Positions 16,066 to 24,493 of a stretch of 64,000 nt of DNA are shown here, in pieces. The notes under the pieces were generated by a model. The model made no database searches and was not told the DNA's origin. It saw nothing but the letters and a program-made list of their open reading frames with translations. Position numbers and translations under genes: made by a program. The stretch comes from Micromonospora phaseoli (GTDB taxonomy: Bacteria > Actinomycetota > Actinomycetes > Mycobacteriales > Micromonosporaceae). The stretch spans positions 335,566 to 399,565 of the forward strand of contig NZ_FNYV01000006.1 in NCBI RefSeq assembly GCF_900109115.1. The letters run 5' to 3'. Numbering within the stretch: position 1 is the first letter of the stretch; each line of letters starts with the position of its first letter.

Positions 16066-17675
16066 CCGCCGTCACCGCCTCGTCGGCGGACCTGCTGGAC
16101 GCCGCCCTGGCCGCGGCCGAGCCGTTGCGCGCGGACCGGGTCGCCGAGCTGGACAGGACGGAGACCTTTCCCGCCGAGGCCTGCCGGATCCTGGACGAGC
16201 TGGGGGTGCCCGACTGGTATGTGCCGGCCCGCTTCGGCGGCGTGCTCAAGGACCATTCGCAGCTCGTCGAGGTGGTCCGCACGATCGCCCGGCACGACCT
16301 CACCGTGGCGATCGCGCACGCCAAGACGTACCTCGGCGCGGTCTGCGTCTGGGTGGCCGGCGACCCGGAACGGGCCGAGCTGCTCGGTGCCCGGATCCGG
16401 GCCGGCGCGGTGGTCTCCTGGGCGCTGACCGAGCGCGGGCACGGCAGTGACCTGCTGGCCGGCGAGCTGACCGCCACGCCCTGCGCCGGCGGGTACCGGT
16501 TGGACGGCGCGAAGTGGCCGATCAACAACGCCACCCGGGCGGAGTCGGTCTGCGTGCTCGCCCGCACCTCGGCCGACGCCGGGGCGCGCGGCTACAGCCT
16601 GTTCCTGGTCGACAAGGACCAGCTCGCGGCGGGCAGCTACCAGCCGCTACCGAAGGTGCGTACGCACGGCATCCGAGGGGCGGACATCAGCGGCATCGCC
16701 TTCGACGGCGCGGTGGCGCCGGCCGAGGCGCTGATCGGGCGGCCGGGCGAGGGCCTGGAGATCGTGCTCAAGGCGCTCCAGCTGACCCGGGTGATGGCCG
16801 CCGGGCTCTCGCTCGGTGCGGCCGACCACGCGCTGCGGCTGACCGTTCGGTACGTCCGGGAGCGCGAGCTCTACGGTCGTCGGCTGATCGAGCTGCCGCA
16901 CGTACGCCGCAGTCTCGGGGAGATCGTCACCGCCGTGCTGGTCGCGGAGTCCGTGGTGATGTTCGCCGGGCGGGCCTCCGGCACGCTCACCGGCGAGATG
17001 AGCGTCTACTCGGCGGTCGCCAAGGCGCTGGCGCCGACCCTGATCGACGAGGCGATCGCGCGCTGCGGCGAACTGCTCGGTGCCCGGGCCTTCCTCAGCA
17101 CCGTCTACGAGCACGGCGCCTTCCAGAAACTGGAGCGCGACCACCGCATCGTCGGCATCTTCGACGGCAGTACCTTCGTCAACCGGCATTCGCTGATCAA
17201 CCAGTTCCCCCGGCTGGTGGCCGGCTGGCGTGAGCGCACCCGGGACGACGCCGGCCTGCGCGCCGCCACCGACCCCTACGGCGAGCCGGCCGAGCCGGGA
17301 CGGCTGGAGCTGTTTTCCCGCACCGGGTGCAGCCTCGTGCAGAGCCTGCCCTCCCTGGTGGACCGGGTCCGCGCCGACGCGCCGGAGTCCGTGGTGCGGC
17401 TCGCGGAGCACCTGCTGGCGCGGTGCGAGCGGCTGCACGACGAGATGGCCGACCTGCCACCGCAGGGTGTGGCGGCCACCGCAGCGGCATTCGACCTGGC
17501 GCACCGGTACGAGCTGTGCGTGGCCGCCGCCGCGGTGCTCTCCCGCTGGTCCACCGAACCCACCCGGCCGGAGCTTGCCGCCGCGTTGACCCTGCTCGCC
17601 GACCGCCTCGGCGACCACCGGCCCGACCTGGCCGTCTTCGACCGGTTGACCGACGACCTCAAGGAGCTGTCATGA
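16062..17675 (+). CDS. Acyl-CoA/acyl-ACP dehydrogenase, large type (first of tandem pair)
   Basis: A 537-residue flavoprotein, longer than ordinary acyl-CoA dehydrogenases (about 380) by a C-terminal helical extension. N-terminal helices run to about residue 125, the FAD-binding beta region contains SWALTERGHGSDL and the second flavin segment FDGAVAP, and the C-terminal helical domain has LYGRRLIELPHVRRSLGEI. Members of this long class act on acyl-ACP in lipopeptide clusters to install a 2,3-double bond. Coupled to FAAL (ATGA) and to the second dehydrogenase (ATGA). No partner electron-transfer flavoprotein is encoded nearby. Confidence 0.9.
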   Translation: MTAVTASSADLLDAALAAAEPLRADRVAELDRTETFPAEACRILDELGVPDWYVPARFGGVLKDHSQLVEVVRTIARHDLTVAIAHAKTYLGAVCVWVAGDPERAELLGARIRAGAVVSWALTERGHGSDLLAGELTATPCAGGYRLDGAKWPINNATRAESVCVLARTSADAGARGYSLFLVDKDQLAAGSYQPLPKVRTHGIRGADISGIAFDGAVAPAEALIGRPGEGLEIVLKALQLTRVMAAGLSLGAADHALRLTVRYVRERELYGRRLIELPHVRRSLGEIVTAVLVAESVVMFAGRASGTLTGEMSVYSAVAKALAPTLIDEAIARCGELLGARAFLSTVYEHGAFQKLERDHRIVGIFDGSTFVNRHSLINQFPRLVAGWRERTRDDAGLRAATDPYGEPAEPGRLELFSRTGCSLVQSLPSLVDRVRADAPESVVRLAEHLLARCERLHDEMADLPPQGVAATAAAFDLAHRYELCVAAAAVLSRWSTEPTRPELAAALTLLADRLGDHRPDLAVFDRLTDDLKELS

Positions 17676-19360
17676 CGGCCCCCGCGCGCCTGGACGACCT
17701 GGAACGCCTGCTCGGCGACCCGGCCGACGACGGCAACCCGATCGGCAACACCGCGGTGCTGGCGGCCGACGAGCGGGACGAGATGTTCGCCGCCGGCGAG
17801 CGCGTCCTCGACGAGTACTGCCTCAACGCCGAGTTCGTGCCGCGCCGCTACGGCGGCCGGCTGGCCGGCGCGGACGACCTGATCCAGGTGCTGCGCACGG
17901 TCTTCCGGCGGGATCCGGCGCTGGGGCTCGGCTACGGCGTCAGCTCGTTCATCTCGTCGGTCAACGTGTGGGCGTCCGGCTCACCGGAGCAGGCCCGCTG
18001 GGTCGCCGGGACGCTGCTGTCCAACCAGAAGATCGCCTCGGCGTACCACGAGCTCGCGCACGGCAACGACTTCTCCCGTGCTGAGTTCGCGGCGCGTCCG
18101 CAGGCGCAGGGTGGCTGGCGGCTGACCGGACGCAAGGAGGTGGTCACCAACGTCAAACGGGCTCGCGGGCTGGTGCTGCTGGCGCGTACCGACGAACGGG
18201 CGGGCAGCCGCAGCCACTCGCAGATCCTGGTGGACAAGCAGGCGGTGCCGGCCCGGGCGATACGCGACCTGACCCGCTATCCGAGCGTGGGCATGCGCGG
18301 CGTGCAGCTGGGCGGCATCGAGTTCACCGACTGCCCGGTGGGCGACGAGGCGGTGGTCGGCCGGCCCGGTCAGGGCATCGAGACCGCGCTGCGCTCGTTC
18401 CAGCTCACCCGGACCGCGATCCCCACGATGCTCGCCGGTGTGCTGGACTCCGGCCTGCGGCTCACCCTGGACTTCGCGGCCGGCCGGCGGCTCTACGGAC
18501 GCTCGGTCGCCGACCAGCCCGAGGTACGCCGGCTGCTCGTGGACGCGTACCTCGACCTGCTGATCTGCGACAGCCTCGGCCTCGTGGTGTCCCGCGCGCT
18601 GCACCTGCTGCCCGGCCAGACCAGCATGTACGCCTCCGCCGTGAAGTACCTGGTCGCGAAGCGCCTGATGGACGCCATGCACCAGCTCTCCCTGGTGCTC
18701 GGCGCACACTTCTACCTCCGCGAGGGCCGGTACGGCATCTTCCAGAAGCTTCTGCGGGACCTGGCTCCGGCGGGGTTCGGGCACGCCGCCCGGGTCGCCT
18801 GCCTGGGCACCATGCTTCCCCAGGTGCCGCTGATGGCACGACGCGGCTGGGTGAACCCGGACCCGGCCGGTCCGGACCTGTTCCGGATCGGCGAGGAGCT
18901 GCCGGAGCTGCCCTTCGACCGGCTGCGGGTCTCGGCGGGCGGACTCGACGGCCTGGTCGGCTCGCTGACCGCAGCCGCCGACCAGATCGTCGGCGACTCA
19001 CCGGAGCAGCGGCGACTGCGCCTGCTCGCCGGGCAGTTCCGTGCCGAACTCGGCGACCTGGCCGAGGCGGGGGCCGCGCTGCACCCCGGCGACCTGGGCG
19101 TCGACGCCCGCGTCGAGGTGCTCGGTCTGCCCGCCCGGTACGCCACCGTGCTCGCGGCCTCGGCCTGCCTGAACGTCTGGCTGGTCCGGGGGGACGGACC
19201 GGCCTGGGTGGTCGCGGCGCTGGACCGGCTCGCCCGCAGCATCGGACGTCCCGGCGCTGACCGCGGCGACCGCTACCGCGAACCCCTCTACCAGGAACTG
19301 GCCGCCCGGCACGCCGACCGGCGCAGCTTCGACCTGTCCCGTCGGGTGCTGCCGGGATGA
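17672..19360 (+). CDS. Acyl-CoA/acyl-ACP dehydrogenase, large type (second of tandem pair)
   Basis: A 562-residue relative of the preceding protein with the same long C-terminal extension but clearly diverged. The flavin region reads SAYHELAHGNDFSRAEF, where most family members have a TEP/TER-type motif, and GVQLGGIEFTDCPVGDEAVVG; the C-terminal domain has GRRLYGRSVADQPEVRRLL. Two consecutive dehydrogenases after a FAAL resemble the pair in ramoplanin/enduracidin clusters that gives a 2,4-dienoyl chain; sequential or heteromeric action is inferred. ATGA overlap with the first dehydrogenase. The start of the ACP gene lies just beyond its stop. Confidence 0.88.
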   Translation: MTAPARLDDLERLLGDPADDGNPIGNTAVLAADERDEMFAAGERVLDEYCLNAEFVPRRYGGRLAGADDLIQVLRTVFRRDPALGLGYGVSSFISSVNVWASGSPEQARWVAGTLLSNQKIASAYHELAHGNDFSRAEFAARPQAQGGWRLTGRKEVVTNVKRARGLVLLARTDERAGSRSHSQILVDKQAVPARAIRDLTRYPSVGMRGVQLGGIEFTDCPVGDEAVVGRPGQGIETALRSFQLTRTAIPTMLAGVLDSGLRLTLDFAAGRRLYGRSVADQPEVRRLLVDAYLDLLICDSLGLVVSRALHLLPGQTSMYASAVKYLVAKRLMDAMHQLSLVLGAHFYLREGRYGIFQKLLRDLAPAGFGHAARVACLGTMLPQVPLMARRGWVNPDPAGPDLFRIGEELPELPFDRLRVSAGGLDGLVGSLTAAADQIVGDSPEQRRLRLLAGQFRAELGDLAEAGAALHPGDLGVDARVEVLGLPARYATVLAASACLNVWLVRGDGPAWVVAALDRLARSIGRPGADRGDRYREPLYQELAARHADRRSFDLSRRVLPG

Positions 19361-19407
19361 CCCGGGAGCCGACGAAGACCGGAAACCATCCGAGAAAGGA
19401 AACCGAC

Positions 19408-19686
19408 ATGGCATCGAACGCCGAGGGTCCGGCCGACCTGCGCGCCTGGTTGACCGGCTGCGTCGCGCAGTACCTCCGCCGCCCGGAGACCGAGATCGAC
19501 CCCACCGTCCGCCTCGCCGACTACGGCCTGGACTCGGTCTACGCGCTCGCCCTGTGCGGCGATATCGAGACGCACCTGGACATGCGGCTCAGCGAGACGC
19601 TGGTCTGGGACTACCCGACCGTCGACGAGCTCGCCGCGCACCTGGAGGAGCTGGTCGCCGCGCAGCAGCCCGCGGGTGCGCGGTGA
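19408..19686 (+). CDS. Acyl carrier protein (lipid-loading ACP)
   Basis: A 92-residue carrier protein. The phosphopantetheine attachment site is Ser43 in the motif DYGLDSVYAL, followed by the helix LCGDIETHLDMRL and the WDYPTVDELAAHL motif typical of polyketide/NRPS-type carriers. ATG 19408 is preferred because AAAGGA lies at good spacing; an ATG at 19357 overlapping the dehydrogenase stop would add 17 residues of unlikely sequence. Its stop overlaps the KAS III-like GTG. The position after FAAL and two dehydrogenases marks it as the acceptor of the activated acyl chain. Confidence 0.93.
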   Translation: MASNAEGPADLRAWLTGCVAQYLRRPETEIDPTVRLADYGLDSVYALALCGDIETHLDMRLSETLVWDYPTVDELAAHLEELVAAQQPAGAR

Positions 19687-20615
19687 CGACCATCGAGGCG
19701 GTCTCCGCCTATCTGCCGCCGACGGTCGTACCGATCGAGGAGATCGGCGAGCGGCTGGCGATGGACCCCAAGCAGGTGCGTACGTTCCGGCGCTTCTACG
19801 GCCTCTCCGAGGTCCGGTACGAGCCGGAGGGCGATCTCGCCCAGTTGATGCTCAACGCCGCCGGCAAGCTCACCTCGCTGATCGGCCGGGAGAGCCAGGT
19901 CAGGTACGTGCTCCAGGCGCGCACCCTGCAGACCGTGGCGCCGTACCCGGAGAACCCGCTGCACGAGGTGCGCCAGGCGCTCGGCCTGGAGCACGCGGTC
20001 ACCTTCGCGGTCACCCAGCACGCCTGCGCCTCGGGTCTGCTGGCCGTGCATCTCGCCGGTGAGCTGCTCGCCGCGGACGGCGACCCGGACGCCCTGGCCC
20101 TGGTGTTCGCCGGGGAGAAGGCGTTCACGCCGACCGCACAGCTCATCCCGAACACCACGTTCATGGGCGAGGGCTCGGCCGCCGTGCTGGTCGGTACGGG
20201 CAGCGGGCACGATCGGCTGCTGGGCTACGCCACCCGCACGTACGGGCAGTTCAACGCGGGTCTGCGGATGACCGCCGAGCGGGCCGCCGAGTTCGAGACG
20301 ATCTACCAGGACGGCCTGGCGGAGGTGGTCCTGGCGGCGGTCCAACGCGCCGGCGTCGACCTCGCCGACGTGCACCTGATCCTGCCGCACAACGTGAACC
20401 GGCTCTCCTGGGTGCGGCTGTGCAAGCAGCTCGGCTACCCGGTGGACCGGGTGCTGCTGGACAACATCGCGGTGACCGGTCACTGCTTCTGCGCCGACTC
20501 CTTCATCAACTACCAGACCGCGTTGGAGTTGGAGCGGCTCGCGCCGGGCGACCGCTACCTGATGGTCGCCGTCGGGCTCGGCGCGACCTTCTCCGCCATG
20601 GTCTTCGAGCACTAG
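19683..20615 (+). CDS. KAS III-like acyltransferase/ketosynthase with Cys-His-His triad
   Basis: A 310-residue thiolase-fold protein related to FabH. Cys115 lies in TQHACASGLL (nucleophile region) and His236 in LPHNVNRLSW, both as expected. At the third catalytic position FabH has Asn in a GNTSAAS loop; here the aligned loop is GHCFCADSF, placing His267 there. A Cys-His-His set is otherwise typical of KAS I/II. The enzyme may move or extend the ACP-bound acyl chain; KAS III-like proteins in natural-product clusters also serve as O- or N-acyltransferases. GTG 19683 overlaps the ACP stop. Decarboxylative condensation versus simple transfer cannot be decided from sequence. Confidence 0.85.
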   Translation: MTTIEAVSAYLPPTVVPIEEIGERLAMDPKQVRTFRRFYGLSEVRYEPEGDLAQLMLNAAGKLTSLIGRESQVRYVLQARTLQTVAPYPENPLHEVRQALGLEHAVTFAVTQHACASGLLAVHLAGELLAADGDPDALALVFAGEKAFTPTAQLIPNTTFMGEGSAAVLVGTGSGHDRLLGYATRTYGQFNAGLRMTAERAAEFETIYQDGLAEVVLAAVQRAGVDLADVHLILPHNVNRLSWVRLCKQLGYPVDRVLLDNIAVTGHCFCADSFINYQTALELERLAPGDRYLMVAVGLGATFSAMVFEH

Positions 20616-20623
20616 GAGGTGTG

Positions 20624-21994
20624 ATGACCGCACAGTTCATTCCCCGGCTGAAGACCGCGGTGGCCGGCGAGGAGGATGCTCGCTTCGTCTTCCTCGGCAA
20701 CTTCGAGGTGGAGGACGTCTGGGGCGAGGGCGAGCCCGGCCTGCCACGGATGGCGTTCGGTTCCGGCAGCGCCGTGGTGAACCGGATGGACGAGTTCGCG
20801 ATGCTGCTGGCCGGCCCCGGTGACCGGGTGCTGCTCAAGGCCGCTCCGGACCCCGACTACCTGGCCTTCCTGGAGGGCCTGGGGGTGGCGCTCCCGGAGA
20901 TCCACACGGTGGCCGCCCAGAACCCGCAGCAGACCGTCAGCCAGGACGTGCTCGACGACCCGGAGCTGCTGCGTCTGGTGGCCGAGTGGGCGGAGCAGGG
21001 CGCGTACCTCTCGGTGCACGGCGTCTCGGTGCTGGAGGAGGAGATCGCCCGGCGTGCCGGGATCCGGATCGCCGCCAGCTCGGCGGAGATCTGCAAGGCG
21101 GTCAACAGCAAGGTCTACAGCCGCCGGGTCGCCGACGAGCTGGGCCTGCGTCAGCCGGCCGGCCGGGGCTGCCGCACGCTCACCGAGTGGTCGGCGGCGG
21201 TCACCTGGGCGAAGGAGATCCTGGCGTCCGGCCGTCGGGTGGTGGTGAAGGACGCGTACGGGGTGTCCGGCAAGGGCATCGTCGTGGTCGACGACCCGCG
21301 CCGGCTGGACCAGATGGACCGGATGGTCAGCCGCAAGGCCCGGACCACCGGCTCCGAGCGGGTCGGTCTGGTGGTGGAGGAGTTCGTCGCCAAGCGGGCC
21401 GACCTGAACTACCAGATGACCGTCGGACGCGACGGCGACGTCCGGTTCGACTTCGTCAAGGAGGCGATCACCGAGTCCGGCGTACACAAGGGGCACCGCA
21501 TCCCGGCCCGGCTGGACGGGCGCCAGGAGGCGGAGATCCGCGAGGCCGCCCGGCTGCTCGGCGAGCGGCTGCACGCCGACGGTTACGTCGGGGTGGCCGG
21601 CGTCGACGCCATGGTCGGCGACGACGAGCAGCTGTTCCCGGTGACCGAGATCAACGCCCGCAACAACATGTCCACCTACCAGCTGCCGTTGCAGGAGCGC
21701 TTCGTACCCGAGGGCTGGGTGGCGTTGGCCCGGCAGTACCCGCTGCGGCTGCCCGAGCCGCTGCCGTTCAAGCGACTGGACCGGGCGCTCGGCGAAGTCC
21801 TGCTGAAGCGGGCCGGCGAGGAGGGTGTCCTGGTGAACAACTTCGCCACGGTCAACGCCGCAGCCGGTGGCGACGGTGGCTTCGACGGCCGGCTCTACGC
21901 GCTGGTCATCGCGCCGACCGAGGATCGGGTGCGCGAGCTCGACGAACACGTGGCCGGCGTGGTGGCCGGCCTGACCGAAAGGACCGGATCATGA
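20624..21994 (+). CDS. ATP-grasp ligase, BtrJ/PGM1-like (predicted amino acid:carrier protein ligase)
   Basis: A 456-residue protein. Residues 1-150 look like a pre-ATP-grasp domain (VFLGNFEVEDVWG near the start). The ATP-grasp core follows, with KDAYGVSGKGIVVVDD as the glycine-rich loop, LVVEEFV as the hinge and FPVTEINARNNMST supplying the Mg-binding Glu and Asn. Such enzymes form acyl-phosphates and join a carboxylate to an amine or thiol. Immediately followed, with ATGA overlap, by a LysA-type decarboxylase and then an ACP. That trio matches BtrJ-BtrK-BtrI of butirosin, where BtrJ loads L-glutamate on the ACP. An alternative is a peptide ligase like PGM1. AGGAGG precedes ATG 20624. Confidence 0.85.
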   Translation: MTAQFIPRLKTAVAGEEDARFVFLGNFEVEDVWGEGEPGLPRMAFGSGSAVVNRMDEFAMLLAGPGDRVLLKAAPDPDYLAFLEGLGVALPEIHTVAAQNPQQTVSQDVLDDPELLRLVAEWAEQGAYLSVHGVSVLEEEIARRAGIRIAASSAEICKAVNSKVYSRRVADELGLRQPAGRGCRTLTEWSAAVTWAKEILASGRRVVVKDAYGVSGKGIVVVDDPRRLDQMDRMVSRKARTTGSERVGLVVEEFVAKRADLNYQMTVGRDGDVRFDFVKEAITESGVHKGHRIPARLDGRQEAEIREAARLLGERLHADGYVGVAGVDAMVGDDEQLFPVTEINARNNMSTYQLPLQERFVPEGWVALARQYPLRLPEPLPFKRLDRALGEVLLKRAGEEGVLVNNFATVNAAAGGDGGFDGRLYALVIAPTEDRVRELDEHVAGVVAGLTERTGS

Positions 21995-23334
21995 CCGCCG
22001 AGCACGACGTGCAGGGCATCGGCATCACCGAACTGGCCGAGCGATTCGGCACACCGATGTTCGTCTACGACGGCGAGGCGCTGCGGCGGCAGTACCAGGG
22101 CCTGCGGGAGCGGCTGCACCCCGCGGTGGACATGTTCTTCTCGCTGAAGGCCAACCCCAACCTGTCCATCTGCGCCGTGCTGCACAGCTACGGCGCGTGC
22201 GCAGAGGTCTCGTCGCTGACCGAGCTGATCACCGCCCGGCGCGCCGGGGTGGCACCACGGGACATCATCTTCCTCGGACCGGGCAAGAGCCGCGACGAGC
22301 TGGCCGCCTGCCTGCGTGAGCAGGTGTACGCGGTGGTGGTCGAGTCCTTCGGCGAGTTGGAGCTGCTCGACGAGGTGGCCGCCGAGCACGGCGTCGTCGC
22401 ACCGGTGGCGCTGCGGGTCAACCCGGAGTTCGCGGTGAAGGGCGGCGGGCTGACCATGGGCGGCAAGCCGCGCCAGTTCGGCATCGACGAGGCGCAGCTC
22501 TTCGCCGCAGCCGACCTGGGCGTACGCCTGCCCAACATCCGGCTGATGGGCGTGCACGCCTACCTGGGCACGCGGATCCTCAGCGAGGAGGTCATCGCCG
22601 AGAACACCACCCGGATCCTGGATCTCGCCGAGCGCCTCGCCGAGCGGCACGGCTTCCCGCTGGAGATGGTCGACATCGGCGGCGGGCTGGGGGTCGCGTA
22701 CTTCGAGGGTGAGACCGACCTGGACCCGGCCCTGGTGGCCGAGCGGGTGAACCCGGTGGTCGAGGCTTTCCGGACCCGGCACCCGGACACCCGCGTGATC
22801 ATGGAGCTGGGTCGGTACCTCACCGCTCCGTCCGGCGTCTACGTGGTGGGTGTGCGCTACGTCAAGGAGTCGATGGGCCAGCGGTTCGCGGTGGCCGACG
22901 GTGGCACCAACCATCACATGGCGGCCGTCGGTACCGGCTCCTTCGTCAAGCGCAACTATCCGATGGTCCTGCTCAACAGGGTGACCGAACCGGCCGCCGC
23001 CGAGTGGCAGGTGACCGGCCCGCTCTGCACCCCCAACGACACCATCGGTAAGAACGTCCCGCTGCCGGCGGTGCGTCCCGGCGACCTGATCGGGGTGCTG
23101 CGCTCCGGCGCGTACGGGCCGACCGCGTCCCCGGTGCACTTCCTCAGCCACGGATACCCGGCCGAGGTGCTGGTCCACGAGGGACGCGCCTACCTGATCC
23201 GGCACCGGGACGACCCGGAGGACCTGCTCAGCCACCAGCCGATGCACGAAGACCTGACCACGCCGGCACAGCTCGTGCCGGCGGCCAGCACCAGCAACGG
23301 ACACACCTCGAACGGAAGGATTCGCGTGTCATGA
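21991..23334 (+). CDS. PLP-dependent decarboxylase, LysA/BtrK-like (fold type III)
   Basis: A 447-residue alanine-racemase-fold decarboxylase of the diaminopimelate/ornithine decarboxylase group. The PLP Lys53 is in FFSLKANPN; the phosphate-binding glycines are in VDIGGGLGVAYFEGE; the second-subunit catalytic Cys is in GPLCTPNDTIG, and SGAYG near the C-terminus contacts PLP. Since primary LysA genes do not sit between ATP-grasp and ACP genes, it most likely decarboxylates an aminoacyl group bound to the following ACP, as BtrK does with glutamyl-S-ACP to give 4-aminobutyryl-S-ACP. Which amino acid is used cannot be read from sequence. ATGA overlaps on both sides. Confidence 0.9.
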   Translation: MTAEHDVQGIGITELAERFGTPMFVYDGEALRRQYQGLRERLHPAVDMFFSLKANPNLSICAVLHSYGACAEVSSLTELITARRAGVAPRDIIFLGPGKSRDELAACLREQVYAVVVESFGELELLDEVAAEHGVVAPVALRVNPEFAVKGGGLTMGGKPRQFGIDEAQLFAAADLGVRLPNIRLMGVHAYLGTRILSEEVIAENTTRILDLAERLAERHGFPLEMVDIGGGLGVAYFEGETDLDPALVAERVNPVVEAFRTRHPDTRVIMELGRYLTAPSGVYVVGVRYVKESMGQRFAVADGGTNHHMAAVGTGSFVKRNYPMVLLNRVTEPAAAEWQVTGPLCTPNDTIGKNVPLPAVRPGDLIGVLRSGAYGPTASPVHFLSHGYPAEVLVHEGRAYLIRHRDDPEDLLSHQPMHEDLTTPAQLVPAASTSNGHTSNGRIRVS

Positions 23335-23618
23335 TCGAGACGACTCTTCAGGGGCAGGCTCAGGGCACCGTGGACGAGGCCGTGGTGGCCAGCGTCCGCG
23401 CCGCACTCGCGGCGGTGCTGAAGCGGGACGCCGCCACCATCACCGGAGACACCCGGCTCTTCGACGACCTCGGCCTCGACTCGACCAGCGTGTTGGAGCT
23501 GCTGCTGGAGCTGGAGAACGAGATCGGTGCCGAGTTCGACCCGGACGACCTGGAGCAGCGGCACTTCGAGACCGTGACCACTCTCTCCGAGTACGTCACC
23601 GAGCACGTGAGCCGCTGA
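23331..23618 (+). CDS. Acyl carrier protein (predicted aminoacyl carrier, BtrI-like)
   Basis: A 95-residue carrier protein with Ser51 in FDDLGLDSTSVLELL as the phosphopantetheine site and an acidic helix II-III region (ELENEIGAEFDPDDLE) as in BtrI-like and primary-metabolism-like ACPs. It differs clearly from the other ACP at 19408. ATGA overlap with the decarboxylase makes co-translation likely. Predicted to hold the amino acid during loading and decarboxylation, then donate it to the amide-forming step. Both ACPs would be activated by the Sfp-type transferase encoded at 28891. Confidence 0.92.
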   Translation: MIETTLQGQAQGTVDEAVVASVRAALAAVLKRDAATITGDTRLFDDLGLDSTSVLELLLELENEIGAEFDPDDLEQRHFETVTTLSEYVTEHVSR

Positions 23619-23620
23619 CC

Positions 23621-24493
23621 GTGTTCACCACAGTCGCACCACGGCTCGCCGCCGACCGGGCCGGCCTCCTCCGGGAGTTGCCGGTCCGGCCGGCGGCCGC
23701 CGCCGCACGCACTTTCCCCGGGCACGGGCCGATCGAAGACGACGGCCTCGACCGCTACCTCTCCGACATGGTGACCGGCTACGGCCGCTCGTACGACCGG
23801 GAACTGCTGGCCCGCGCCCAGGTCACCTCGTACACGACGATGGCCTCGACGGTGGTCGCCGAGCTGGCCCTGCGGGTGGGCGGCCTGCAACGGATCGTCC
23901 TCGCGTTCGCCACCCCGGACATCGATTCCCGGGCCTCGGCCGGCTGTTACCTGGTCGAGGCGGTACCCGGCCGACCGACCGTCTTCTGCGTCAGCGACCA
24001 GGGCGTCACCGCGCCGTTCACCGCGCTGCGGCTGGCCGCCGACCACCTGCGCGATGCCGGACCGGACGCTCGGACCGGACTGCTCGTCCTCGACCAGCGC
24101 AACGTCCCGTGGGAGGTGGACGGTTCCGAGCGGCTGCCGGCCGAGGATGTCGCGGTCGCGTACGCGTTGCGCCCGACCGAGCCCGGTGAGGCCGGCGTGC
24201 TGCTTGCCCAGCGCACCAAGGTCTCCCCGGCGCAGGCGCCAGCGCTGCTGGTGGAGATCCTGCACGAGATCTCCGACCGCACGCAGCGGCGGTTCGACCT
24301 GATCGCCGGGCTGGACGCGCCGGTCACCCCGGAGGCCACCCTGCTGGCCGAGCGGGTACACCGGGTCGCGCCGGGCCCGCTCTGCACCGGGATCTGGGCC
24401 GCCGCCGGCGAACTGGCCGGACCGACCGTGCTGGCCGAGTACGACCCGCGGCTGCGCTACCTCTGCGTCCTCGCCTGGGACCCGGCATGGTGA
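23621..24493 (+). CDS. Thiolase-fold (KAS III-like) protein lacking the nucleophile
   Basis: A 290-residue protein I cannot match to a characterised family with certainty. The stretch VSDQGVTAPFTALRLAADHL (residues 124-143) aligns with VTQHACASGLLAVHLAGELL of the KAS III-like protein at 19683, placing Val129 where the catalytic Cys should be. The LAFATPD segment before it resembles FabH strand beta-4. No His/Asn pair is visible in the C-terminal half. It may be a structural or chain-length partner, as the chain-length factor is to KS-alpha. Starts at GTG 23621, two bases after the ACP stop, and overlaps the next gene by seven bases. Confidence 0.55.
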   Translation: MFTTVAPRLAADRAGLLRELPVRPAAAAARTFPGHGPIEDDGLDRYLSDMVTGYGRSYDRELLARAQVTSYTTMASTVVAELALRVGGLQRIVLAFATPDIDSRASAGCYLVEAVPGRPTVFCVSDQGVTAPFTALRLAADHLRDAGPDARTGLLVLDQRNVPWEVDGSERLPAEDVAVAYALRPTEPGEAGVLLAQRTKVSPAQAPALLVEILHEISDRTQRRFDLIAGLDAPVTPEATLLAERVHRVAPGPLCTGIWAAAGELAGPTVLAEYDPRLRYLCVLAWDPAW

